Shown piece after piece: positions 1-11,509 of a stretch of 64,000 nt of DNA. The notes under the pieces are model-generated. The model was not told the DNA's origin. It ran no database searches and saw only the letters and a program-made list of their open reading frames with translations. This DNA is from Galeopsis tetrahit. Taxonomy: Eukaryota; Streptophyta; Magnoliopsida; Lamiales; Lamiaceae. The stretch lies in assembly GCA_963675135.1 (NCBI GenBank), contig OY776131.1:34681381-34745380 (forward strand). The letters run 5' to 3'. The position numbers and the translations under genes were made by a program. Every line of letters begins with the position of its first letter. The stretch's first letter is position 1.

Positions 1-591
1 GATATCTTGAGTATCTTTGATGATGGTCTTCTTGAGTCTCCATTTCTTGGTTAGAGAGTCTAATATTTTTAGATTTTTCTCTCTATTTGTATATTTCTTG
101 CCCAGAGATTCTATCTCATTGATGATCTTGGTAAATCTATTGTCTAGCTGATCAATAGACTCTTCTGGTTGCATCTTGAAGTGTTCAAACTTCTTGACTG
201 CTGTTGATAATTTGCTCTCCTTGATCAGCTCAGTTCCTTCACAGAGAAGTGCCAATGCATCCCACATATCTCTTGCTGACTCACAGTGGATTACTTTTGC
301 AATGTACTCATTTGGAAGAGTTTGCATGATGTAATCTTGAGCAATGCTGTCAAGATTTGACTGCTTCATCTCTTCTGGTGTGAGGTCCTTCATGGGCTTG
401 GGAACAAGTTCTCCAACTGGAACTTCTGGATCACCATTTGCAGTGTTGACTGTCATAATGGTGATTGGGCCTTCTGTGATCACTGACCACATCTTGTAGT
501 GGACTGATGTGAGATTCTTCCTCATCCTGATCTTCCAGTAATCATAATCCTCAACTGAAAACTTAGGCAACTTTCGCATATTAGCACTCAT
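1..591 (-). CDS. gag: Ty1-copia (SIRE-type) Gag N-terminus, element G, cut by window edge
   Basis: The minus strand is open from an ATG at 591 to the window edge, about 197 codons without a stop. The protein begins MSANMRKLPKFSVEDYDYWK and carries the copia Gag pattern (WxxLxxLCEGTxxIKExKL, then a FxxIxNEIxSLGKxYTxRE-type stretch). Gag forms the cytoplasmic particle that packages retrotransposon RNA. The zinc knuckle would lie beyond position 1. It starts about 115 bp after the primer-binding site at 708-719, the normal place for gag. It is related to, but clearly different from, the Gag of A and B, and is closer to that of element I at 39327. No inactivating lesion is visible in this part, so G may be fairly young. 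Confidence 0.85.
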   Translation of the reverse strand, partial: MSANMRKLPKFSVEDYDYWKIRMRKNLTSVHYKMWSVITEGPITIMTVNTANGDPEVPVGELVPKPMKDLTPEEMKQSNLDSIAQDYIMQTLPNEYIAKVIHCESARDMWDALALLCEGTELIKESKLSTAVKKFEHFKMQPEESIDQLDNRFTKIINEIESLGKKYTNREKNLKILDSLTKKWRLKKTIIKDTQDI

Positions 592-707
592 GTTGTATGA
601 GTTTTCAAAAACAAGGTTTTCAAAAGAATAGATCTGTTCAAGAGGACTACAGAAAGACTCCCTCAAGTCTTCTGATAATCTAGAGACAGTAGTCCGTTAG
701 AACCACT

Positions 708-719
708 GCTCTGATACCA
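708..719 (-). promoter_or_regulatory. Primer-binding site of element G
   Basis: Read on the minus strand this is TGGTATCAGAGC, complementary to the 3' end of plant initiator tRNA-Met, the usual primer for copia reverse transcription. It lies 2 bp inside the LTR edge at 722. Confidence 0.9.
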
Positions 720-721
720 CT

Positions 722-2176
722 TGTTGGTCCCTGAACGAGTAGTGAATGGGATTAAAGTCTAGAGGGGAGGGGTGAATAGACTTTAAAACTTTTTCAAGAG
801 AGAGGGGAACCTCTTCTGATTGCTATGTCAACTGGACTACAAGTCTGCTGGTCCAGATGACTATAGTGATCTGAATGAAGAGATTATATGCGGAATTATG
901 GTAGGCCTTGTTTAGACTCGTTCTTTTAGTTTCTTATGAAAGTGTTAACTTGTTTTGCTTAATGAAAGTACTCAGCTGATGCTGGTTTGAAAGTTATGGC
1001 CTGAGTTGAAGAATGTTGAAAACACAGTATGCACTATATAAACTATATGGAAATGACAATAATGTAAAGTGCAGAAAGATAAATAACAGCAGATTTATAG
1101 TGGTTCGGATATACGATCCTACGTCCACTCTCACGTCCTAATGTGATGTTTAATCCCTTAAATTTACCAAAAATTACAAGGGTCTTGACCTTTATAGTCC
1201 CAAGGATAGGACTTTGAGATCTGAGTCGTCCTAACAGCTACAGTCTCCACAAGTGATTGTAAGCACTTGCACTTTGAGGGGTTCAAAAACTTTAACCTTT
1301 CGGTGAGGGTTTGGGGTTTTTGAAGAGTATCCAACTAATGGTTCAAGCTTATAAATTGCTTAACCACTATGCCTAAAACAATGGATATACAATATGAACA
1401 GGTTTCAGGTTCTTATGGGTTGGATAGAAATCACTTAAGAGCTACAAATATTCTAAGGCTTTCTGGGCTCTTGGAGAATTCTTAAAACAGTATGGCTTTT
1501 GCTTGATTGCTTGCTTAGCTTGTTGAATTCTCTCGTTGTGACTTCGTGTTTGTGATTTCTCATCCTCTTGTATTTATAGTGGTGATTGCTTGCAATTAGC
1601 CGTTGGAGTTGACTAGCCGTTGGGGCAATCTTTCCATAATAGCTTGATTCCTTGATTCCAGCCGCTTGATTGCTTCAATCCTGGGATCATGTCAATCTTC
1701 TAAATAAGGTAGGTCTTCGTTTGAATTGCAAGATGACTTTGGAATCAGCCGAGTCCTGGAAGAGTACATAGTCTTCTGATCTGTACTACTAGTCTTCTGA
1801 CTACTCTTCTGGCCTTAGGTCTTCTGTCTTCTGATATCAGTCGAGTAATACTCTTCTGATCTGGCAAATCTTTGTGCTGTTTTAGGCCATCTTCAATCTT
1901 GTACTCCATCAGTTAAGTAGGTATACAAGCACCTTACTTAAGTGGTCTTCAAGGATCTTCTAGTCTTCAAGTCTTCTACTCTTCTCATCTTGAGGATAGG
2001 CATGTAAGCCAGGGTTGTGCTGATCAGCTGATATCAATACAGTTGATCACACAAGACTAGTCTAAGCTGTTCTATACAAGTCAGCTGATCCTATTACATT
2101 TATAAACTCTAAGTGTTTTGGCCATCAAAACTATTCTAACATCAAGTGGGGCTTAGGGTGAATTTATATCCCAACA
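722..2176 (-). repeat. 5' LTR of element G (SIRE-type copia)
   Basis: On the minus strand it starts TGTTGGGATATA and ends GGGACCAACA, directly next to the PBS. It is related to solo LTR H (11510-13072) and distinct from the TGTTGGGAATAAAAT family of A, B, D, E and F. Its outer edge cuts the 3' ORF of element E, which resumes at 2177. The bases TCTTT at 2177-2181 are the candidate TSD; the other copy would be outside the window. It contains many CTTCTGATCT-like short repeats around 1780-1990. Confidence 0.85.
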
Positions 2177-2408
2177 TCTTTGCTGCTGTAGATATTGCAA
2201 GAGTTGAATTCAAGGCTCCTGGACCTATCACTTACAGGCCTCCAAAGTTCGATGGAGGATTCATTGATCAACACAAAATCTTGCAAGAATTCATAGATAT
2301 TATGAAGATTGAGAAGCTGAAAGTCGGACCCAAGGGAACCAACAAGGAGATCATGGATTTGAAGGGGCACAATATGGAATGGTGCCACCTGCTGAAGATG
2401 ATCTTTGA
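2177..2408 (+). pseudogene. C-terminal end of the 3' ORF of element E
   Basis: The translation (FAAVDIARVEFKAPGPITY, then a GPKGTNKE segment) aligns with the last ~80 residues of B's 3' ORF (LLAAADIARFELTAPKPI, then GPKGTNQE). A small deletion after the GTNKE segment shifts the frame; the ancestral GAT GAT CTT TGA ending is still readable at 2397-2408. The N-terminal side is cut by the LTR of element G. The protein family is unknown; it is the extra ORF after pol that SIRE-lineage elements carry. Confidence 0.8.
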
Positions 2409-2730
2409 AACTGCTAAGTTTCCTTGTTCCCATATGCTTATGATGTTTATGTCTTTATGTTTCTGCCCTGATCACATGCTCTGATTAGTTAATTGACTAT
2501 CATCATGATATGTAATGCTCAAATGTCTATCAATGAAAATTAACCATTTTGCTTCAAGAGATAACATCTCATTATCTCAACTTGCCTGACTTAAACTATA
2601 TGTGCTTAAATTGTGATTATACTAACACTTTCTTTCAGGAAATTTGACTTAGTCATCTCCACTGAAGATATGTAATAATATAGTCAAATCACCATTGAAT
2701 AGGTTTTGACATCATCAAAAAGGGGGAAAT
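2409..2730 (+). other. 3' UTR and polypurine tract of element E
   Basis: Noncoding. It ends in a polypurine tract (AAAAAGGGGGAAAT, 2717-2730) directly before the LTR, the plus-strand primer for reverse transcription. One GCTCTGATTA copy is present at 2478-2487, against seven GCTCTGA copies in the matching part of element A. Confidence 0.8.
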
Positions 2731-2814
2731 TGTTGGGAATAAAATGAGATTTTAATTAAGATGCCAAAACCCCTTTAGACGTGCCAAGATAGATAAGTCA
2801 AATTTTACTAAGTA

Positions 2815-3097
2815 CTCCCTCTGTCCCACTGGAATTTGCACACTTTCCATATATGGATGTCCCATACCAATTTGCACACTCCATAAAAGGAAATATTGTC
2901 ATAACCCTCACCCTCAAAATATACACATATTTACCCATATGCCATTACTTTTTCACACTCAATCTACCTTTTACTTTACTTTATTCATAAAAGTTTACAA
3001 AACTACCCCTCAAAACATCACTCATTACACTTTTTCTTACACATTTATTAAAATGTGTGCCATCCCAGAGGTGCAAGTTCCTCTGGGACGGAGGGAG
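2815..3097. mobile_element. Stowaway MITE
   Basis: 283 bp bounded by the TA target duplication (2813-2814 and 3098-3099). The terminal inverted repeats begin CTCCCTCTGTCCCACTGGAA and, from the other end, CTCCCTCCGTCCCAGAGGAA; this CTCCCTCCGTCCC start is typical of plant Tc1/mariner-related Stowaway elements. It has no coding capacity and lies inside the LTR of element E. Confidence 0.9.
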
Positions 3098-4779
3098 TAT
3101 GTTTCAGGAATGTTGGAACATATAGATCAGGCTAGTTGAACATCTGACATTTTAGGCAACTTATAGATGTTTAGATGCATAAGTTGAGGTGGAACACAAG
3201 CTTGGAAGATCATAAGAATCAAGTTCCTCAAAGGCTCAGAATCAGAAGACTTCAACCCTGTTGATAAGTCAAAGTCAGAAGCGTTCAACACAGTTGATAG
3301 TAAATTCAGAAGTGTGAAATCAGAAGAGTCAACTTCTCTGATAGTCAAAAGCTTGAAGAACACATCAATTGGACCAAGCCTACTAACAAGAACTCTATCA
3401 AGATCAGAAAAGATGCTCAACAGAGTTAATTAGCACACTAAATCAGAAATGTTCAAAACTAGCCTAAATTAAGAGACAACTATGATGATAGAGTCAACTT
3501 CACTGATATGGAAGACAAACACTCAAAAGTGATATCAAGATTGAATCAGTGAAGATAAGAATCCAACTCAACTGAAGAAGCTAGCCAACACTGGTGATAG
3601 ACAAGTCAGCTGATGAGATAAGCTTGAGCACTGATCTGTCCTGATGATAAGGAATGTTGTCCTTAATCATGGATCAATGACCAGGAAGAATGTCTTCAAA
3701 ATTGACTATTGAATATACAAATCAGACTTTGGGAAGAGTGCAAATAAGTCAAGACAAGAAGTTCTAGCCGTTTACTTCCCAAGTTGGAGACATGTCACTT
3801 TCAAGGAATTTGTCCTCAAGATGCAGAGTTCAAGGAAGATGAAAATAGACAAATTGAGAATGTCTCTTCAACGGACATAACCTCACTTTGCTCTATAAAT
3901 ACTGTAGTATGGAAAACATTCAAAGTGTGGAAACTACAAGCATTAAAAGTCTACAAGCCTTCAAGCTATAACAAGAATTGTTGGTCCTGTATGGAGTATG
4001 ACACAAGTGTATGGGGGGGGGGGGAATGCACTTGTGTATGCAAATTGTTGGGAATAAAATGAGATATGTTTTGATTCAATACCAAAACCCACTGAGACAT
4101 GCCTAAGTCAAGATGATTATGTTCTAAGTATGTTAGAACATATAGAATAAGGCTAGATGAGGAGCTAATATGTTAGGCAGCTCTTAGTTGATTAGATGCA
4201 CAATTTGAGGGGGAACACATGCTTTGAAGTCCATCTAGACAAGTCCCCTCAAGGCTCAAATTCTGGAATCATGACCAAGTCTACTGAAGGACAAGTATGC
4301 TGATCAGATGAGTTGTCCAGAGGAGTTGTCTCAGCACAATCAATTCAGAAGAAGTGTACTGAAAGCTTGAGGTCAACCATGCTGAAGAAGACAACTACAC
4401 CCTAAAGATCATTAATTAATTATGCTAAGATCACTTTAAAGTGAAGCATGGGTAAGAGCCAAGTCATCTGAAGAAGAGCTAGCCAACCTTGCTGATAAGC
4501 AAGACTGCTGATAGTGATAAGGAAAGTTGTCCATTTGATAAGGAATGTTGTCCTATCATTGGAACAACCTTCAGAAGCCATGTCCATGTCCTAACAAGAG
4601 AATCTGAAAGTCAGACATTGGGAAGAGTGCTGTAGAATGAAGACAAAGCTTATACAGCCGTTTATTTCCCAAATGAGGACATGTCACTATCAAGATTCTG
4701 TCTTCAAAGTTGAAGAACTAAAAGAAGACATTTATGGACTTTTGAGGCTGCCTCTCCAACGGGCGAATCCTTCATTTGT

Positions 4780-4789
4780 CTATAAATAC
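4780..4789 (+). promoter_or_regulatory. TATA box of the element A LTR promoter
   Basis: CTATAAATAC lies mid-LTR, where the U3/R promoter of a copia LTR is expected. The same motif is conserved at the matching place in the 3' LTR (about 26055) and, reversed, in B's LTR (about 23834-23841). RNA would probably start about 30 bp downstream; this is inferred. Confidence 0.6.
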
Positions 4790-5636
4790 AGAAGTGTGAA
4801 GACCATTCGAAAGTACCTCAGCTAAGCACCTCAACATAATCCAACATTTGACAAGAACTTTCAAGCAAGAGTGCTTTCTAGATTTCAAAGACTATCTTAG
4901 TCTTCATACACTTAACCTAAGCTGAACTTATTGTATATCCATACACAAGCTTAGAGAGATATCCTATCCTTATACACTGATCTTCATTGTAAAGGATATC
5001 TCATTAGTTGGAACCTTACTTCAACCCTTATATCTTTCAAGAGTGAAAGTGAGAAGGTTGTAGTAGTAGAAGTGGTAGGAGCTGACTGTTGAGAGAAGAA
5101 CAATTCAGTTCTGAGTTGAGAAGAGGGTACTAGGACTCTAGACATCCTAGGGATCAATTCACCAAGGAGTGGTGTTATTGATCAAGTGCACCTTGGCACT
5201 ATAAAACAAGTTAATTCCAAGAGTGAAGGAATTATCCTGTTAAATCAGGGAAAGTGGATGTAGGAGCTTGAGTCTCTGAACCACTATAAACTCTTGTGTT
5301 GATTTGCTTTTCAAGTACTTTCATATATTCAACACTGCACACAAAACTGATCTTTCAAAGGTTAAACACTCAAAGACGGTGCAAAACCTAGTTGGACAAG
5401 TTCCCTGAAAACTGGACTGTATTGAATTAACAAAGTGATTTCAGAAACTAAATGAGTCTAAACTTAAAGGGACAACCACTATTCCGCACATATAACTCCC
5501 CTAGATAGTTATTCAACTAAGTACTCAATAGTACTTAGTAGTCTGATTATCTTAGAAGAGTTAATCATCTTCAGCAGAGTTGTCCAAGACAACCTTGCTG
5601 AGCTCTGACTTGATCAAAAGTTGAAAAGAATTGCAT

Positions 5637-5669
5637 ACAAGTGTATTCCCCCCCCCCCCATACACTTGT
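5637..5669 (+). repeat. Poly(C) hairpin near the LTR 3' end
   Basis: ACAAGTGTAT, then T and twelve C, then ATACACTTGT: a perfect 10-bp inverted repeat with a poly(C) loop, 24 bp before the LTR end. Matching sites are at 26915-26950 (15 C), about 30783-30813 (12 C), about 3998-4035 (12 G, reverse strand) and 22976-22999 (6 G, reverse strand). Confidence 0.8.
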
Positions 5670-5695
5670 TATATACTTCTTTCAGGACCAACAAG

Positions 5696-5707
5696 TGGTA
5701 TCAGAGC
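5696..5707 (+). promoter_or_regulatory. Primer-binding site of element A
   Basis: TGGTATCAGAGC, complementary to the initiator tRNA-Met 3' end, 2 bp after the 5' LTR. Confidence 0.92.
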
Positions 5708-5832
5708 AGGGGTTCAAAGACCACTGCTTCTGAAAAGCCAATTTGGTTTTCAAAATCACATATTTGGTGTGGTCACTGAACTGATCTATCTGAAATCGTT
5801 GATATCCATTGTCTAACCTTTCTCTTGAAGAA

Positions 5833-8323
5833 ATGGCAAGAGGAAACAACAACAATAACCAGAACCAGCAACAAAATCCTGATCAGAACATAAATGCTGC
5901 AGTTCCACCTCCTACTGTTCAAGGATTGGACAACATGGCAACTAATCCAGTCAATCATATATCTCATCACAAATTGCCCATGTTCTCAATTGATAATTAT
6001 GATTTCTGGAAAATCAGAATGAGGGCTCATCTTGCATCTCTTCATACTGATATGTTAAGAGTGATCACAAGAGGTCCCTTTGTGTTCACCTTTGTCAATC
6101 CCAGAGTCACAGAGGCTCAAAGGGCAGACACAAGAGATGTGCTACCCAAAGATGAAGATGATTTCACTGCTGATGAAAAGAGGAAAGATAATCTGAATTA
6201 TCTTGCCATGAACACCCTCTATCAAACAATTCCAGATGCAATCATGGGAAAAGTCTACCACTGCACAACTGCTAAGGAGATATGGGATACTCTTGCAGAA
6301 ATGTGTGAGGGCACTGAGAAGATCAAGGAGAATAAGCTCCAAGTGGCAGTGCAGAAGTTTGAACAATTCACAATGGAGTCTAGGAGTCCATTGATAAATT
6401 TGCTGGTAGATTCACTGATGTGATGAATGAGATCAACTCATTGGGCAAGGTCTACACCAAGAGAGAAGTTGGATTGAAGATCTTGAGAAGTCTCACTCAA
6501 AAGTGGGATGTCTATGCTGTAATGATACAGAATACCAAAGATCTCTCCACCATGCCCATGCAACAAATCTTCTCTGAACTCAAAGCTTATGAGTTCGACC
6601 TCAATAGAAGAAAGCCTGTTGAGGAGCCTTCAAATCCTACAAAGGGAGTGACATTCAAAGTCAGAGCTGCTGAATCAGAAATGCAGTCCACTCCAAGATC
6701 ATCAAAGTCAGTCTCCAAGACTGAAATGAAGGAGGAACTAGCCTTGATGGCTAGAAGGTTTGACAAGTTAAATTCAAGGTTTGGTAGATACAAGAAATTC
6801 TACCAGGACAACAAATTCAGGAGAAGGTACAACTCTCCTGAAACTCAGGCTGAGGTAAAAAAGCCTGAAGAGAAAAGATCAGAGGACAAGTACTCTGATA
6901 GGAGAAGGTCCAGTAGAGCTGAACCTTCATCATCTAAAAGAAGAGAAGAACCAAAGAAAGATGATGATGAAGACTTGTGCTATAATTGCAAGAAGAAAGG
7001 GCACTTTCAGTATGACTGCCCTGAATTGAGCTCTAAGGAGAGAAGAGAAAGGCAAGCTAAAAGAGACAGAAAGTTCACCAATAGAAAGGCCATGATGGTT
7101 GGTGAAGAATCTGAAAGTGCTGATGGTTGATGGAAGATGATGATGATGTTTGCAACATGGCTCTTGAGGATGATGAGGTATCCTCTACTTATAGTTCACC
7201 ATCATTCATCTCACAAAACACTAGTGAGGTCAACCTGAAGCTTTCTCTTGGAAAGTTGATGGAAGATTTCACTATGTTACAAGAATTTCATGATAACTGT
7301 GTGAGAGAAAATGAAAGATTGGGAATTGAGCTTGCTAAAAACTCTGAGGTAGTTGTTGATGTCAAATCTACTGAGTTGTATCAACAAGTCTTGAGAGAGC
7401 TTGAGGAAGCAAATCTCAGGATAGTTGACCAACAAAAGGAGATTGATGATCAACTTCTCTCTCAGAAGAGAAAAGATTTTGAATTAAAAATTCTAAATGC
7501 CAAATTTGAAAACCTCTCACATGAGTATGACATTCTTAAAACAAGTGAAGAGAGCCTGAAATTAAAGATGTCTGCTCTGAAGAAATCCTCTAGAGCAATA
7601 GAGGAAATTCAGAGTTATCAAAGACCTATGGCTCAAAGAAGTGGATTGGGTTTTGATCCATTTGAATCTTCACCTTGTCTTAGTGTTGCTTCTACAAGTA
7701 ACACTAAGAGAATCTTTGTTAAGTCAGTGGCACCAACTGAAAATGAAAACAAACAGCCGTTGAACAAAGGAAAGGGCAAAATGGATGACTTGCCTACTCA
7801 AGTGCTTCAGGAGACTAGGCCTAAACCTAAGGAAATAGCCAAAGCTCCTGAACACAAGAGGAATGTTGGTCAGCAGAATAGACCCAATGGAAGGGCAACT
7901 CTCCTGAACAATGTTCAGAGGAGTTATCCAAGGTATAATCAGCCTAGGCCAACTCTTCTGAGAAAGCCTCAGCTGACTAGACCTAAGGACAACTATCCTC
8001 AAAGGCAAAATAAAATGAGACAACCAAAACCCTATATGTCAAAGGGTAATGGTCATAAGGAAGCCTTTCCTCAAAGATTCCCTCAAGTAACACAAAGAAC
8101 TCATAAGTTCAGGAGATTTGACAATTCCCCTGAAACTTACAGAGTCAACACATTCACACACACTTTCCCAAAGGCATTTAAGGGAAAGACAGTGTATGTA
8201 GATGCTAGAGGAAAACAACTTAGCCACCTTGAATCAATGAGGGTTATTAGGCAAGTTTGGGTTCCTAAAGGTACAGCTAACCTCTCAGGACCCAAAACTC
8301 AAAGGGTACCTAAACTTATCTAA
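5833..8323 (+). pseudogene. gag: gag of element A (frameshifted)
   Basis: Starts at ATG 5833 (MARGNNNNNQNQQQNPDQN) and would encode a long SIRE-type Gag of ~840 residues. In order it has an N-terminal Gag domain, a basic/serine-rich stretch, a CCHC zinc knuckle (CYNCKKKGHFQYDC, about 6978-7019) and a long coiled coil (about 7200-7620), ending KLI then TAA at 8321-8323. Against B, two lesions break it: a 1-bp deletion near 6381 and a deletion of about 33 bp near 7115-7135 that also shifts frame. The product would package element RNA; this copy cannot make it intact. Confidence 0.88.
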
Positions 8324-9304
8324 TTGCAGGTACCAATGGGCCACAAGAAGAGGAGCATGAGTAAAAAGTCAGCATGGTACCTTGACAGTGGATGTTCAAG
8401 GCACATGACTGGAAACAAGGAACTCCTCACTGATTTTATTGAAAAAGAAGGCCCAAATGTCACATTTGGAGACAACTCACAAGCTACAACAAAAGGTTAT
8501 GGTACTTTGATGATTGGTAACATCAAAGTATCCAATGTATCTTATGTGGCTGGTCTCAAGTATAATCTCCTAAGTATCAGTCAATTCTGTGATAAAGATT
8601 TCAATGTTGAGTTTTCTAGTGGAAAATGCTTAATCAAAGATAAGACTCAACAAATTCTATTGACTGGAACTAGGAAAGGAAATGTGTATTTTGCAGACTG
8701 GGACAAGTCTACTGATGCTGCATGTTTCATTGCTAAGAGTTCTAGTGAACAAAGTTGGTTATGGCATAAGAGATTAAACCACTTGAACTTCAAAACAATG
8801 AACAAAATTGCTAGAAATGCATTAGTTAAAGGACTACCTAATGAGGTTTTCATTAAGGAGCATGTTTGCAAACCATGCCAAGAAGGAAAACAGATTAAAG
8901 CCTCATTCAAAGGAAAACCAGTCATCTCTACTGAAAGGGTACTTGAACTTTTACATATGGACTTATTTGGACCAATTACCCCAGCAAGCATAAATGGTAG
9001 AAAATACACATTGGTTGTAGTAGATGACTTCTCTAGGTTCACATGGGTAGTATTTCTCCTTAATAAGAAGGAAACACAAGTCAAACTACCTGAACTTTTA
9101 AAGAGATTGTCAAATGAGAGAAAAGCCTTAGCATTATCAAGATAAGATCTGATAAAGGCACTGAGTTCATAAATTCATACATCAATGAGTATTGCACATC
9201 TAATGGAATAGCTCAACAACTAGAACTCCTCAACAAAATGGAGTTGCAGAAAGAAGAAATAGAACCTTAAAAGAAGCTGCTAGAACCTTAATTGCTGATT
9301 CAAA
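8324..9304 (+). pseudogene. pol: pol of element A, 5' part only
   Basis: In the same frame as gag, directly after its TAA stop. It shows the aspartic protease site (WYLDSGCSRHMTG, about 8374-8412), the integrase-associated zinc-binding region (LWHKRLNHLN ... CKPCQ, about 8758-8880) and the first integrase aspartate (HMDLFGP, about 8955). A 2-bp insertion near 9117 and a ~10-bp deletion near 9215 destroy the frame. At 9300-9304 (TCAAA) the sequence switches to the inverted LTR stub of element B. Integrase C-terminus, RT and RNase H are missing. Confidence 0.88.
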
Positions 9305-9463
9305 TTGTGCATCTAATCAACTAAGAGCTGCCTAACATATTAGCTCCTCATCTAGCCTTTATACTATATTTTCTAACATCTCTAGAACATACTCAACTTG
9401 ACTTAGGCATGTCTCAAGGGGTTTTGGTATTAGATCAAAACATATCTCATTTTATTCCCAACA
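9305..9463 (-). repeat. Stub of the 3' LTR of element B
   Basis: The first ~160 bp of the LTR, running from TGTTGGGAATAAAATGAGA at 9463 leftward. It stops at the TCAAA junction with A's pol. It matches 24425-24584 with three differences seen. Confidence 0.9.
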
Positions 9464-9477
9464 ATTTCCCCCTTTTT
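9464..9477 (-). other. Polypurine tract of element B
   Basis: On the minus strand, AAAAAGGGGGAAAT directly before the 3' LTR stub: the plus-strand DNA primer. It is identical to the PPTs of A (25307-25320) and E (2717-2730). Confidence 0.88.
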
Positions 9478-9935
9478 GATGATGCCAAAACCTATACTTC
9501 TATGCAAAAGGTACTTGACTACACCTATTACATTTATCTTCATAAGACATGACTAAGGTCAATTATCCTGAAAAGCAATGTGTTAGTGTACTCACCATTC
9601 ATATTGCACATAGGTTTCATAGATAGGCATAGAGAGATGAGTGTTTCTTGATTCAAAATAAGTTCAACTATCATTCATTTGAAAATCATTACAAGCATGT
9701 TGATAGTTGAAATTAACATATCAGAGCATGAATCATTAACACTAAATATATCAGAGCATTTCACTATCACAATTCAAAGCATATACATGATTTTTAGTAT
9801 CAGAGCACAATGCTTATATCAGAGCAATCCAGAGCATATCAGAGCGAACAGATTATCATAGCACACCACATCAGCAATCTTGACCATATTTCAGCATAGT
9901 TGATCAATCAAGAAAGGTCATAAGACTTAGCCATT
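9478..9935 (-). other. 3' UTR of element B, with PBS-complementary repeats
   Basis: Noncoding, between the 3' ORF stop and the PPT. Between 9719 and 9845 the plus strand has five copies of TATCAGAGC (9719, 9749, 9798, 9817, 9837), so the element's RNA sense carries GCTCTGATA, complementary to the core of its own PBS. The matching region of A (24812-25057) has its own array. Confidence 0.8.
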
Positions 9936-10916
9936 TCAAAGATCATCCTCAGGAGGTGGCACCATCCCATATTGTGCCCACACTTTTCTTTTCAAGGCCA
10001 TGGCTTCTTGGTTTGTTCCCTTAGGTCCAAGAACCATCTTGTTTAGCTTGAGGATCTCAGTAAATTCTCTCAGGATTCTTGCTTGGTCAATCCATCCTTC
10101 AATCTTTGGAGGCATGTATATGATTGGCTTGGGGGCTGTGAGTTCAAATCTTGCAATGTCAGCAGCTGCAAGCAATTGTTGATAAAGCTCTCTGTAGTAC
10201 TCTATCATGAACTCAGCAAAAGTGGAGTTGGCATCCTTTCCATTCCATTTGTCAATGACATAGTAATCATAGACAAACTTCCTTTTTGCTTCCTCCAATG
10301 AGTCATTCAGCTGAATTGGCACCCATTTATCCAAGTGAGGATATTTGGTATCCATTGGGATCAGTAGCTGTGGCTTCATCTTGTTATAAGTTGCTCTCTT
10401 CCTTCTTGGCTTCTGGAAGTCTGCTCTTCTCTTATCTCTTGCTATTTGTGCTTCATCCATCAAATCCATCTTTTCTTGGGCCCTCATCATGGTCAGTTTC
10501 TGTTGGGTTTCAGGGTCTTTGCCAAACCCTTCATGAAACAGCTTTGATGGATCATTAGCTAGGACAATTGTCTTCTTCTTAGGTTCAGGTCCAAATCCTT
10601 CAGCAAATAACTCTTCAACATCTTCAGTGGACTTGGTACCTTCAACATTTCTGGCAGATTCAGAAGACTTGTCCTCTTCAGCATTCTTGGGCTCTTCAAC
10701 ATCTTTGGCCTTCTTTGAGATAGGCTCATCATCATCAACTCTGAATTCAGGTGGAAGATCAAGACTGTTAGGAAAATCAGTAAATGTCTCAGCTTGTCTT
10801 TTCTTTCCTTTTGCCCTCTTGATCTTTCCTCTAGTTTGGACACCTTCAGCATCTTTGTCCAAACCAGATACTTCACCACGTGGTCTTTGCTGTAACCTCA
10901 CTCTTTCCTCTTGAGC

Positions 10917-10964
10917 TGAGGCCATTGAATTTTTCAAAGCAAGTGTTAACTGCTCCTCTTCATC
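10917..10964 (-). other. UIM-like motif 2 in the 3' ORF
   Basis: Encodes DEEEQLTLALKNSMAS, fitting the ubiquitin-interacting-motif pattern (acidic run, hydrophobic, x, x, Ala, x, x, x, Ser) except for Gln before the Leu and Ser at the last acidic place. Judged by eye only. Confidence 0.4.
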
Positions 10965-11509
10965 CAGTTCTTCCAAGTTTAGCACTGCTGGCTCCTTTCC
11001 CTTTCCTTCAGCAATTTTGTCTTTCCCTTTCACTGGGCTTCCAATCACTAAGACACCTTTTGCCCTTGCTCTTTCCCTTTCCCCCTTTTTGGCAGCATCA
11101 AAACATTCAGGCTTCAGTTCACTCATAGTAGATGTCAATAAGGACTGGGCTTGGGTTAGAGACTTCATCTCCTCCAACAGATATACATTCTCATCATGTA
11201 TATTTTGCATCCTATCACTGCTCAAGCTAAGGAAGGCTAGAACAGGCTTCATTTTCTGTTGGGTTCTAAGGAGCTTAGTGAGGTTGGCCACTGCACCTTC
11301 AGCAATGTTGGCCAATACCTCTTGGGAAAACTTTTCAGAGGCTGCTTTCACCATAGCTAGCCTTTGCTCTTCAGCTCTTTTCCTCTGCAAGGCTGTCTTC
11401 TTGCCAAGAGCTTGCTTGATGGTCAAACTGATAGCTTGAACATTTGCATTATGGTTGTCTCTCAGCATCTTTTGATCCTTCTTGACCTCCTTGGAGATGT
11501 TTTCCATAC

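Larger units (their letters stand above)
4046..5693 (+). repeat. 5' LTR of element A
   Basis: Begins TGTTGGGAATAAAATGAGAT and ends CTTTCAGGACCAACA, followed by the PBS. It pairs with the 3' LTR at 25321-26974. It contains a TATA box (4780-4789) and, near its end, a poly(C) run of 12 between perfect 10-bp inverted repeats (5637-5646 and 5660-5669). Confidence 0.93.

Noticed and set aside
10000..11439. Chain of plus-strand ORFs of 60-140 codons
   Set aside because: They are antisense shadows of B's 3' ORF, with low-complexity Ser/Leu/Phe content and no motifs.
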